Assembly (NCBI GenBank): GCA_023014485.1
Contig: JAJOZX010008810.1
Span: 1-64,000, forward strand
Length of the DNA: 64,000 bases
From: Bathynomus jamesi
Taxonomy: Eukaryota > Arthropoda > Malacostraca > Isopoda > Cirolanidae
Reading direction: 5' to 3'
Below are positions 52,085 through 61,809 of this stretch, piece after piece. The notes beneath the pieces were generated by a model. That model had not been told where the DNA came from, ran no database searches, and saw only the letters and a program-made list of their open reading frames with translations. The first letter of the stretch is position 1, and every line of letters begins with the position of its first letter. The position numbers and the translations under genes are program-made.

Positions 52085-53880
52085 GCTTAAATACCTCAAA
52101 CAAACAAACGAATAATCTTTATTGTGGGAGAATACATTACATAAAGTATATATTATTAAATAGTTCAAGCGAAACATCACATCCTTAGATTCACAGAATA
52201 CTGGTATCTTTGTTCGAGTTTGTATTTAATGGCAAGTAATATCGTCAAAGTATTTTTCTCTGAATATGCTGTTGGGAAGCATGAGAGATTTTCAGGCAAA
52301 ATCTTAGAGGTTCAATTCAATTTATACAATGGAAAATAAGAAAATAAATAGACGTAATGGAAATAATATATGAAGTGATAAACACCAAACTTGGTGGGTT
52401 AATATTAAGTCTATAAAAATTGTCTTCAATTAATTTTTGTCATTACAAATGAAAAATAAGTTTATCCTAGAAATAAAAATAAAATTGTGAGCACTAAATA
52501 AATATAATAGACTAATTTCTACTATTACAAATGAAAAATGAGATAATCTTAAAATAATATAAATAAAGAAATGATTACTCATAAATATGGCACATTATAT
52601 ATTCTATATGATGCAATGAAAACTTTCAAAAATACAGTTTAAAACATAATATTGTGATTGCACCCAATTTCAAGTGGGATACAGTACATTAGCAGGAATT
52701 AATAAAGTATTGCTATAGTAATTTGCGAAATTAAATTAATGGTTGTGTCTGTGTGATATTTATAAGTATAGAGTTCCATATGTCTGCTGCTTTGTAGGAG
52801 AGGGCATTTCCTCTAATTTGCATTAAGTGATTTGGTTTGTGTATGAAATCAATGGAAAGTCTTGTATTATGATTATATCGGTCTGATGCGGAGTAATGTG
52901 AATCTGTGAAGTATAGTTTCTTTTAGTAGCAACTTTGTACATATTGATAGCGACAGTTAGTTTATTTAGGTCATTTATTTTGAGGATATTCAAATCTCAA
53001 ATTAACATTGAGAGATATGAGATTGTCTGCTCTCATTTTTTGAGAGTTCATTAACGTTTTTTATGGATTACTTCTGGAGGATATCATATATAATTCTTTG
53101 TACTACCCAATGCTATAATTTCATACTGTAATTGGGGATGAATAAATGAGCAGTACAGTGTAAGGTGAACATTTTGTCAAATTATTTTTCGAGTTTGAAT
53201 GATACGTTATTTTCGATTTGATATGCTGTTTGTGACTTGAAATTTAGTTTGTTATCGAATTTGATGTCAAGCACTTTAACTTCATTAACTTTTGCAAGAG
53301 AAATGTCTCCCGTTATTAATGGGGTGTGCGCGATTACAGGATTTTTAGTTACAATCATACACGATGATTTTGTGAAACTGAGTAAAAGTTTGTTTGCAAC
53401 GTCCATTTATAATGTTAGGGAGTTATTATCGTGTTGTGTGGAAGTCAATGTTATACCATCTGCATATTGAATAGAGTTTAATGGTGTTAACCGATAAATA
53501 TTATTTACATAAATTAAGAAAAGTGAGGGTTCAAAGATAGATTCTTGTGGAGCCCCACTTTCCAATAGAGCATATTTCGGAGAAATATATTTTACTTTAA
53601 CATACTCTAATGATGATTAGAGAGATATGACTTAAACCTTTTTAACGTATTCCTCCTTATTCCATAAATGTTTAATTTATCTAGTAAAATTTGTGGGAGT
53701 GTATCAAAGGCTTTCGATAGGTGAAGAAAAAATAAGATTGTATGTTTTTTTTTAGTTTAAATTTTTATAGATATTTTCTTATAGCATATTGATAGCGTCC
53801 TCTGTAGTGGCCCTAGTGGGACCTTCCTTAAATCCAAAGTGTGTTTGCTAAGCTGTCAAATTTGACTAAGAATTTCATTA
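52085..53880 (-). pseudogene. LINE family D reverse transcriptase (YADG), degraded
   Basis: Minus-strand order: THFGFKEGPTRATTEDAINM (53,845-53,775), LSKAFDTLPQILLDKLNIYG (53,720-53,660; catalytic Asp in AFDT), APQESIFEPSLFLIYVNNIY (53,560-53,500), then SIQYADGITLTSTQHDN (53,475-53,420). There the catalytic YADD has become YADG. The open frame 53,406-53,182 carries MIVTKNPVIAHTPLITGDIS and the DIKFDNKLNFKSQT thumb motif. The 3' region extends to about 52,095 and shares a segment with 8,130-8,200. Inactive. Confidence 0.75.
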
Positions 53881-54215
53881 GTCTATTATCACTGGGTAAC
53901 AAAATTTGAAAAATGTTCTGTTTATTGTGATTTTTCTGTCGTTTCTTAATGATTTCGGGGCGCTGATTCCAAAAATGATATTGGTTTTTCTCTATCATCA
54001 ACTGTTTCAAAAATATAGGTTATCACACTTTTCATATGGCAAAGTATATAAAAAAGGCTAACATAAATATTTTCTGAAAATAAAAACACTATTGGAAATT
54101 AATGTTTATTGAGCCAAAATTGTTTGACAAACCCAAAATGGTGCAAAGGATATAATATATATCATGAGGAGAACCGATAAGAGAATAACAAGCCTCGTTA
54201 TGCAGTGTGCGTTCC

Positions 54216-56009
54216 TTAAAAATGCACTGAAGAACGCGACTTCCGCGTATGAACATTCTTATCCTTTCTGATCAGCGACCATACGTAGTCTCCCATCATG
54301 AAAGCATCCCAATGGCCCTGGTACCTTTTCTCCATCGTTTGAATATCTTGATGGAATCTTTCGCCATGTTCTTCACTCACATCGCCCAGGTTATCACGAA
54401 AAAAGTGTAGATGTGAATGCAGATAGTGTAATTTTAAAGACATACGGCACCCCATTTTGCCATAGCACTTAATCAAGTTTGACACTAACTCCTTATAGTT
54501 TGGTGCTTTATGGTTGCCTAAAAACCCACGAACCACATCACGGAAAGCACACCAAGCCTCTTTTTCGATCGGAGTCATCTTGGCTTCAAGGTTCTTTGAA
54601 TTCAACAGCACCTTGACTTGTGGTCCTACAAAGATGCCAGCCTTGACTTTGGCCTCAGAGAGTTTAGGGAACATGACCCGAATCTGTTGGAAAACTTCTC
54701 CAAAATCTAACGCAGTTACAAACTGCTTAATTAGACCCAACTTAATATGGAGAGGTGGTAGCAGAACTATGTCAGGCTTCACAAGAGATTCTCTGAGTAC
54801 ATTGCACTTTCCTGGTTGCAGTCCTTCACGTGGAGGCCACTGAACTGTTTTATAGTGCTCGGTTGAAGCCCTGCTATCCCACAGGCAAAGAACACATGAA
54901 TATTTAGTAAACCCTCCTTGTAAACCTAACAGGAAACCAATCATTTTGAAATCACCACACACGTCCCAGTTATATTGTTCATACCTGATTTGAGTGATCA
55001 GTTGTTTGACATTTCATAGTCCTCTTTCATTTGAACAGAATGTGCAACTGGTATAGATGGATATTTGTTCCCATTGTGGAGTAGAACAGTTTTAAAATTC
55101 CGAGTTGAACTGTCAATAAACAGGCGCCACTCTGAGGGTATATGTGTTAACCCAATAGCTGTGAATAGACCATTAACCTCGCTGTGATAACAGAGAGAGC
55201 CATTGACATCGTAGAACCTTGCAAACTCTTCATGCCGCTTTCGGTATACAGTGCTCTTGCAGTCTTCTCCAAGCAAATTCCACTCTTTGAGTATGGAGGT
55301 CAGAAGCTCAGACCCTGATTTCGTCAGACCAAATCTCTAATTAAGTCGTCCAATTCCCTCTGATTTAGAAAGTGAGGGTTTGTACTGAAACTTACTGTAT
55401 TCTTCATCATGACTGTCCTCACCAGCCGACATCTCAGATGAGCTAGCTGCATTTTCAACCTGCAAAGCAAAGAAACAAAATATAGGCATAGCTATATATG
55501 TAGAAGAGCATCAGCACTAAGAAAAATCGACACATAATGATCCACAGTCTATAAATACATAAGGTAAAGTAATGGATAGATACCTGTTCTGGTGGACGTG
55601 GTATTAGAAGACCTTCGCCATGTGGTACAGGAGCTATGGACGACGCTATGCTTGGATACTGAAGAGTCTGCCTTCCTTTAACTTTCCTGTACTTAGAAAC
55701 ATCTACCATGCAGTAGTAGCAATCGTCGTGGTGGCTCTTTGGTTCTCTCCATATTCTGGGTACCGCAAAGGGCATTGCCTTGCGTACTCCCCGCAGCCAC
55801 CCTTCAAGTGTGGAGCGGCAGCTTTCACAGATCACATGGGGTGCCCAGGGCTTATCTTGGTCACCCATAGGCATACCAAAATAGAGCCGATACGCGATCC
55901 AGAACTTGGTGCCTTTCACAATCTTGTGCGATACTTGCTTGGGGCCTATGTAATACCCACAAACGTAGCAGAATATATCCGGCGAGTGTTTACAAGCTCT
56001 AGTTGCCAT
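54216..56009 (-). pseudogene. Multicopy Cys-rich family protein, frameshifted
   Basis: Exon 1 (56,009-55,584) starts MATRACKHSPDIFCYVCGYY. It has three Cys pairs (CYVC, CESC, CYYC) that could bind zinc, PWAPHVICESC and AMPFAVPRIWREPKSH, and ends RPPEQ at donor GTATCT. Exon 2 begins after TTTGCAG at about 55,460 (VENAASSEMSAGEDS). The body then needs three frame changes (near 55,385, 55,345 and 55,013) to join LLTSILKEWNLLGEDCKST, IPSEWRLFIDSSTRNFK, and the 248-codon frame 54,962-54,216. That frame holds FKMIGFLLGLQGGFTKYSCV, LCLWDSRA, VLLPPLHIKLGLIKQFV, EEHGERFHQDIQTMEKRYQG and WSLIR. I recall this family as uncharacterised, many-copy proteins in arthropods and Hydra, possibly transposon-derived. 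Function unknown. Confidence 0.7.
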
Positions 56010-56029
56010 TCTCTTTACCAAACTGTACT

Positions 56030-56550
56030 ACATTAATCATAACCTGCAGATATAGAGAGAAGAGTTATTAAATCTGCAACAGATTACAGATTCCAGAAAA
56101 AAGATGTATTCACAACACTGAAATAATGTTCGCAATAAAAAAGGATCGATAACACTCAAATCGTCAGCACAGAGAAGCACAGAAACACAGTACCTCAGTG
56201 CTGGTAACCATCAGACAAACAACCTGCTTTCTTTGTGTGCTCACACTTACTGACTTCTCAGACTCTGCGCTCTTCTTTATATAGCACAGTGGAAGTTTCG
56301 GGCAATTTCTAGAGCAAGAAACTGTCAACGAACATCCGATTGTTCTCAACAATTCCTGATTATTCTGATATTGCTGCGCCCATAATAACATTATACTGGT
56401 AAAACATGAAAAATGGATTATCTCTGAAACCATTGATGATACACACAAACCAAGGCCAGATTTGGACTCAGCGCCCACAAATGCATATAAAAACATAAAA
56501 AATTATAATAAACAGAATCAGTGTTACACAGTGTTCAGACTATATTTTTC
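56030..56550. other. No gene recognised
   Basis: A 110-codon minus-strand ORF (56,164-56,496) is Cys/Ser-rich and overlaps the expected 5' region of the family gene at 54-56 kb. No motif is recognised and no splice link to exon 1 is evident. Confidence 0.5.
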
Positions 56551-57053
56551 GGTACTTACGTATTATCGGGACTACCAAACTGTTTATTATGTATTTTGGC
56601 TCTCGTCATTTTCGTTTAAACTAACAAAAATATCACAACTTAACCTAACCAATCATCAAGGGCGTACAGTTGACCTAACCGGGCATTTTCCGTTTTATTT
56701 TGTTTTTCGTAGCTAACCGGCTGACGGCGTTATTCTCTCATCCTTAACTTGCCCGAAATGTGACAGTGAGTGCCTAATACGAAAAGATCAGAAGATATTT
56801 CGGTGAAATAACCAATATTAACCTGTTAGGTTAATTGAAAGCCCGGTTAGGTCAACTGAATGCCCAGTTAGGTCAACTGAATGCCCAGTTAGGTCAACTG
56901 AATGCCCGGTTAGGTCAACTGAATGCCAGGCTAGGTCAACTGTACGCCCTTGATGATTGGTTAAGTTGTGATATTTTCGTTAGTTTAAACGAAAATGACG
57001 GGAGCAAAAATACAAAATAAACAGTTTGGTAGTCCCGATAATACGTAAGTACC
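56551..57053. mobile_element. Foldback element with ~21-bp minisatellite core
   Basis: Arms of about 150 bp (56,551-56,690 and 56,935-57,053). Outer motif: GGTACTTACGTATTATCGGG, ACTACCAAACTGTTTATT, CGTCATTTTCGTTTAAACTA. Inner motif: GATATTTTCGTT, CTTAACC, AATCATCAAGGGCGTACAG. The centre has about five AATGCCCAGTTAGGTCAACT units (56,825-56,940), as at 9.1-9.3 kb. No coding capacity. Confidence 0.85.
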
Positions 57054-57219
57054 TATTTTTCAAAAACTTTACTTAAGGCTGATAATATGGAAGTCACTCA
57101 GTAATTAGATGGAGAATGAAGTCTGCCAGTAATCAGGGAATACACTCTGTACTACTAACTGGTTCATAAGTCTCGTGAGTGAAGCTGGTATATCATCTGA
57201 CATTAGTTTATATATTTTG

Positions 57220-57366
57220 GAACTATTGAAGAATAGGGACCCCAGCCTTCTTTAGTTAGCTTATAAGGCTAACTAACGAAAATATCACAACCTAACCTAA
57301 CCAATCGTTAGTTAGCCTTATAAAGCTAACTAAAGAAGGCTGGGGTCCCTATTCTTCAATAGCTCC
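57220..57366. mobile_element. ~145-bp palindrome with CCTAACC loop
   Basis: CTATTGAAGAATAGGGACCC then CAGCCTTCTTTAGTTAGC is mirrored almost exactly at 57,310-57,362. The short loop holds CGAAAATATCACAACCTAACC and TAACCAATCG, the same core as the neighbouring foldback. It is a second, different foldback built around the same core. Confidence 0.8.
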
Positions 57367-57669
57367 TATATTTTTACTAGAATGAATTTGATAGCTGATT
57401 TTTTTTTATAATTTTCTAATGTAGGTGAGATTTCGTTTTGCAGAATTGGAAAGAAAGTATTTGATGTGGGGTGTGGCATATATTGCTGGTAGTGACTGTC
57501 TGAATCTGGAATTGCTGCTGTCGTATTAGTTCTTATTTTTAAAGATAAATTCTTTAATAAATTAGCTATATCACTGGGGTCACTGCAGGAAATTCGTTTC
57601 TGTGATAGCAAAGATACAGGATTTGCCTTTTCGTTTTTGGCGTTAGCTGAAACCTTTAAAATAGTCTAC

Positions 57670-58715
57670 AGCCCTTTTGGACTATGTCTTGTTGGGACCT
57701 TAGGACAATAGTAATCCGTTTTTGCAGTTTTTATGAGTACATTGAGGCTGTTACACCAACTTTTATATCTTTACTTATTATCAATATCTTTCATTACGAG
57801 GAGAGCTGGAGTAATCTATTGGTTGTTATAATTATTTTTTATACAAATTTTGATTTGATAGGAAAATTAGCATTAAATATATCCATTAGTGTGTTTATTG
57901 AATCTTTATCATACTCTTGTTCTTCCTTATATAACGTACTGCACCCTTGTTTGGGGAAACTCTGCTAACAACGCATTAAACGGTATCTTTGTTATCCAAA
58001 AAAGAGCAATAAGGTTATTATCTGATGCTGATTTCCTTGATCACTCTAGTGCATTATTTAACGAGCTAAAACTACTAAAGCTCAATAATGTAATCAAACT
58101 GGCACATTTTATTTTTATTTACAAGTGTAAGAACAAAATCATTAACTTACAATGGGTAGATAGATATTTTGTAACTCATCAAGAAATCCATTAGTATCAG
58201 ACCAGAAATAGATCAAAGCATGTTATACCTCAATTTAGATTGTCTTCATCTCAAAAACTACCCATTTTCATGGGATTGAAACTATGGAATGATTTAAATG
58301 CTGATACAAAAAATATTGTGAATGTAAATTCGTTTAAAACCAAGTTGAAATCCCGATTAATAATGGCATACTAAGAAAAAATCTAGGATTAATGTACAGT
58401 ACAATACTTGGTATTGGTATAATACCTTCAATAATGACCTTGCATTTGTCATATCGATAATGATAATTTAAAGATTAATACATACTTTAACTATTAATAA
58501 TACTTATTTATTTATTTATTTCTGTATCTATTATTAATTAATAATAACCATCTGTTTTATTTTTAATAAGAGCCCAGTAAATCCTAAAGCTTAAGGGCCA
58601 AATTAAATAAAATAAATAGTCCAGCTTCACAATTATTTATGTCATTGTAAATTGTAAAACCAATGTCTTTATGTTATTATTAATAAAGGTTATTCAATTC
58701 AATTCAATTCGATTC
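57670..58715 (+). pseudogene. LINE family C, 3' part
   Basis: The plus-strand frame 57,889-58,194 reads TLVLPYITYCTLVWGNSANN and IFVIQKRAIRLLSDADFLDH, the thumb region of Jockey/CR1-like reverse transcriptases. A stop then follows, and PIFMGLKLWNDLNADTKNIV and FKTKLKSRLIMAY continue to a stop at about 58,373. The 3' region ends with AATAAAGG and (TTCAA)n. The 5' side is truncated and frame-shifted. A 3' copy lies at 20,736-21,362. Confidence 0.78.
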
Positions 58716-59150
58716 AAAGAATGTTTGCCATTTTGTTCCTCTGTCACAGAGGTGGGAACGATCACTTATTCAAAATAATAGTAATGAGCTTATAATACGA
58801 TTCATGAGGAAGAATAAAACTAACGTTGAAGCAATGAATTACTTTATCAAATTAATTTAATTGCACATGACAAAACGTAAAATTTATAATTACATGAAAC
58901 GTGCAATTAAACATAATTTTCTGTCTTGTATAGACAGATAGTGTACGATGATACAGTTTAACCTTGCAGCTTTGTCGTGTTTTGCATTCACATTCATGCG
59001 GTGAGGCTCGTATCCCTGCTCTTACAGTTCGCTTTGACCACTCCATCTCACATAACCAAACACACCTTGATAATCTGATACTGTCCTGTGCCAGGTGTTT
59101 TATATGTTAAGTGAATATTCTCAATTACGAAAATTTGAATTAAAGGACTG
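58716..59150. other. No gene recognised
   Basis: AT-rich. A 64-codon minus-strand ORF without motif. GATACTGTCCTGTGCCAGGT near 59,077 is similar to a phrase in LINE A 3' ends (GGTACTGTCCTGAGCCAGGC near 16,305, same strand). Confidence 0.45.
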
Positions 59151-59225
59151 AAGCCACAATGAGAAATGAATTTATTAGAGCACAAGCATTCGGAGCATAT
59201 TAAGGTCTTCATCATATGCGACTGA
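59140..59225 (-). ncRNA. Penelope-type end with degenerate hammerhead-like block
   Basis: Minus strand: ATGATGAAGACCTTAATATG, CTCCGAATGCTTGTGCTC, TAATAAATTCATTTCTC. The order TGATGAAGA, short stem-loop, GAA-G-CTTGTGCT and TAATAAA is that of Penelope-like 3' ends, though the core has changed bases. No ORF is attached. Confidence 0.35.
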
Positions 59226-59373
59226 GTAGGGGACAAAGGCAGGTCAGTATCCATGAGGAGAGTGGGACCGAAGGTAGGGACGGGCGCGCTATAAAAGGGA
59301 GTGACAAAAGAGATTAAGGAAGACTGAAAATAGAAAATTGTAGGGAACACATGAAATATAAAAATATAAAATG

Positions 59374-59375
<2 letters not shown>

Positions 59376-59426
<51 letters not shown>

Positions 59427-59427
59427 G
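59376..59427. repeat. (AAT)n microsatellite
   Basis: About 17 AAT units; the poly-Asn/poly-Leu ORFs are artefacts. Confidence 0.97.
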
Positions 59428-59484
59428 GAGGCTCGCTTCACTCGTCCAAACCCTCTCGATCGCTTTTTTAATGTTACAGTGGGT

Positions 59485-59940
59485 TAATCGATACATAATG
59501 TGGAATTTCCTCCAAAAATATACACCTTTGAAATTATTTTAGATGGAAGCAAAAATGGTGAAGATTGCTCTCCTAATCCGTAAAAAAGCGTAAAAAAGCG
59601 TAAAAAAGCGTTAAAAAGCGTAAACGCTGAGGAACTCAACTCCTGCAGGAGAGTAATGTTTTTGATCTTTATTTTAATCTTATAGCGGCGTAGAAGATAC
59701 CTAATGTGAAATCCCCAAAATTTAACATTTTAAATTATTTTTGTTGGAAGCAAAAATGGGAATTTCTGCTCTGCTATCTTGAACCTTACTCTTATCAAGC
59801 GATATTTGTGGTGAAATTCCTTGTTTAAAAAACTTAGTCGAATTTAGTTCCGCAGTGCTTACAAGCTCGGTCTATAACCAGTGTTACATCGGGTTGAAAG
59901 ATACCTAATGTGGAATCCCCAAAATCTATATTTGAAATAA
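59485..59940 (+). repeat. Degenerate ~200-bp repeats with a TAAAAAAGCG array
   Basis: The phrase ACATAATGTGGAATTTCC ... GATGGAAGCAAAAATGG recurs at about 59,700 (ACCTAATGTGAAATCCCC ... TTGGAAGCAAAAATGG) and partly at 59,905 (ACCTAATGTGGAATCCCC). After the first copy there are four decamers GTAAAAAAGC (59,579-59,622). Short CCTAACCTAA units follow at 59,975-59,990. The rest to 60,150 shows nothing recognisable. Confidence 0.65.
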
Positions 59941-60158
59941 TAATAGAACCAAACTCAACCTTATCAAACTAGCGTAACCTAACCTAACCTAGCGTAACAT
60001 TATTTATATAACCTGCATATTTTTAAATGATAGCAAATACTCGTAAACTGTACTATATGTAGTTAGGTGTACTGCGGTGTACTGTACAGGAAACTAATAA
60101 AACTTTGCTTACTTGAATTAACTTGTATTCTGAGAACACCTACACACCCACACCACAC

Positions 60159-61670
60159 CTACATAAAACTATCGCCAACTTTGTGTACGCCAACTTTGTG
60201 TGGGTTCGAATGATGGTCCAGGATCGACCTGCGGTCGACCCCTCTGCAGCATCCCGCCTCATTTGCGGGATTTAGTGAAGGAGGGAATTGCTGTCTGATC
60301 TCCTCCCTCCTCCTGCCTTCGTAGCCAGCCACGCATGGCTGGTCAGGGACTTTGTACAGGAATCTGTCCAGCTGGTTCTTGAAGTTATTCAGGTCGGTGT
60401 GCTGGAGATTCCTTACTTCTCTCGGTAAGGCATTGAAAAGCTTTGGGCCTCGAAATCTGAAGGTATTTTCCATCCTCGTTTTCATGGCTCCCTGTCCCAC
60501 AGCAGCTGAGACTGTACAAAATCTGCCTCTTCTCTCATTCCAGTTTATTTCCATTTAATTTCTAAGGTTAGGGACAAAGCCCTCAAATATTTTCCATATG
60601 TATATTATTGTGTACCGCTCGCGCCTTCTTTCGAGAGAGTAGAGTTTCAGTGATTGTAGTCGAGACCAGTAGTTTTCACCTTCCATTTCCTCTATCTTAG
60701 ACGTAAAAGTCCTTTGTATAGCTTCAATATTCGCAATGTCTCGTTTTCTGTATGGGCTTGTGAGTACTGAGCAATATTTAATTATTGGTAGGACTAGGTT
60801 CTTCCATAATTTGAGCATGATGTTTGCTTTTCTGCTGCGGAAGCTCCTCCGGATGATTCCCATTATTTTTCTAGCCGTTGTAATTTTGATGTTGTAGTGT
60901 TCTCTGAATTCTGTATCCGACGACATCATTACCCCCAGATCCCTGACGTGTAGATTTGGTGTTATCTGTTTGTCTTGCAGAGTTTTATATCTTTTATTCT
61001 GCAGCTCCTTCTTATTACCATATCTTAGAAGTTGGAATTTTTCTTCGTTGAACTTCATATTGTTGTCTTCTGCCCACTGGAATAATGTTTCAATGTCGTT
61101 TTGTAATTTTCTTATGTCACCTTCATTCAGTATTTCCTTACATATCTTTGTGTCATCTGCGAAACATGATACGATACTGTCCTAAATATCTGCATCAATA
61201 TCTGCAATCATTATTATGAATAGCAAGAGAGCTAATACTGTCTCTTGTGGGATAGAGCTCACGACTTCCGAGATTTCCGATTTAACTCCGTTTATCAGCA
61301 CTCTTTGTCAAGAAATTAAATATCCATCTTCCTAACTTTCCAGTAATTCCTGTACTCTTAAGTTTGTGTGCTATGATTCCATGGTCACATTTATCGAAGG
61401 CTTTAGCAAAGTCCGTATATATTACATCTATGTTTTGTCCTCAACACAATGTTTCCAATATTTTCTCCTGATAGTCTAGTAGCTGTGATAGGCATGATCT
61501 TCCAGCCCTGAAGCCATGTTGATTTGGGTTGTATACGTCTTTTTCTTGTAGGTAGTAGGTAGTTTTGCCTCAAATTAAACGTTCAAAGCACTTTATAAAG
61601 TATGAGGTGACAGCCACTGGCTGATAATTCTTGGGCTGTATATATTTTCTTTTTGTGCGTCCCCTTTTTT
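60159..61670 (-). pseudogene. LINE family A-related reverse transcriptase, 5' truncated
   Basis: Right to left: YTDFAKAFDKCDHGIIAHKL (about 61,440-61,360; first catalytic Asp), SCFADDTKI (about 61,165; catalytic Asp pair), then frames 61,058-60,555 (MKFNEEKFQLLRYGNKK, DLGVMMSSDTEFREHYNIKI, SLERRRERYTIIYIWKIFEG) and 60,554-60,159 (NTFRFRGPKLFNALPREVRN, FKNQLDRFLYKVPDQP). Same layout as the 16-19 kb LINE but clearly diverged, so a sister family. The frame is broken at about 61,185, 61,290 and 60,555. The 5' side ends at a (TA)n tract. Confidence 0.83.
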
Positions 61671-61671
61671 G

Positions 61672-61674
<3 letters not shown>

Positions 61675-61745
<71 letters not shown>

Positions 61746-61764
61746 TATATATTATATATATATA
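61675..61764. repeat. (TA)n microsatellite
   Basis: About 85 bp TA with two interruptions, between two LINE copies of opposite orientation. Confidence 0.95.
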
Positions 61765-61809
61765 CGGACGAAGCGTTATATCGTGAACTAAAGAGAATAA
61801 TAGTAGTGA

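Noticed and set aside
56164..56496. 110-codon Cys/Ser-rich minus-strand ORF as an upstream exon of the 54-56 kb family gene
   Set aside because: No splice signals that join it to the MATRACK start and no similarity I recognise.
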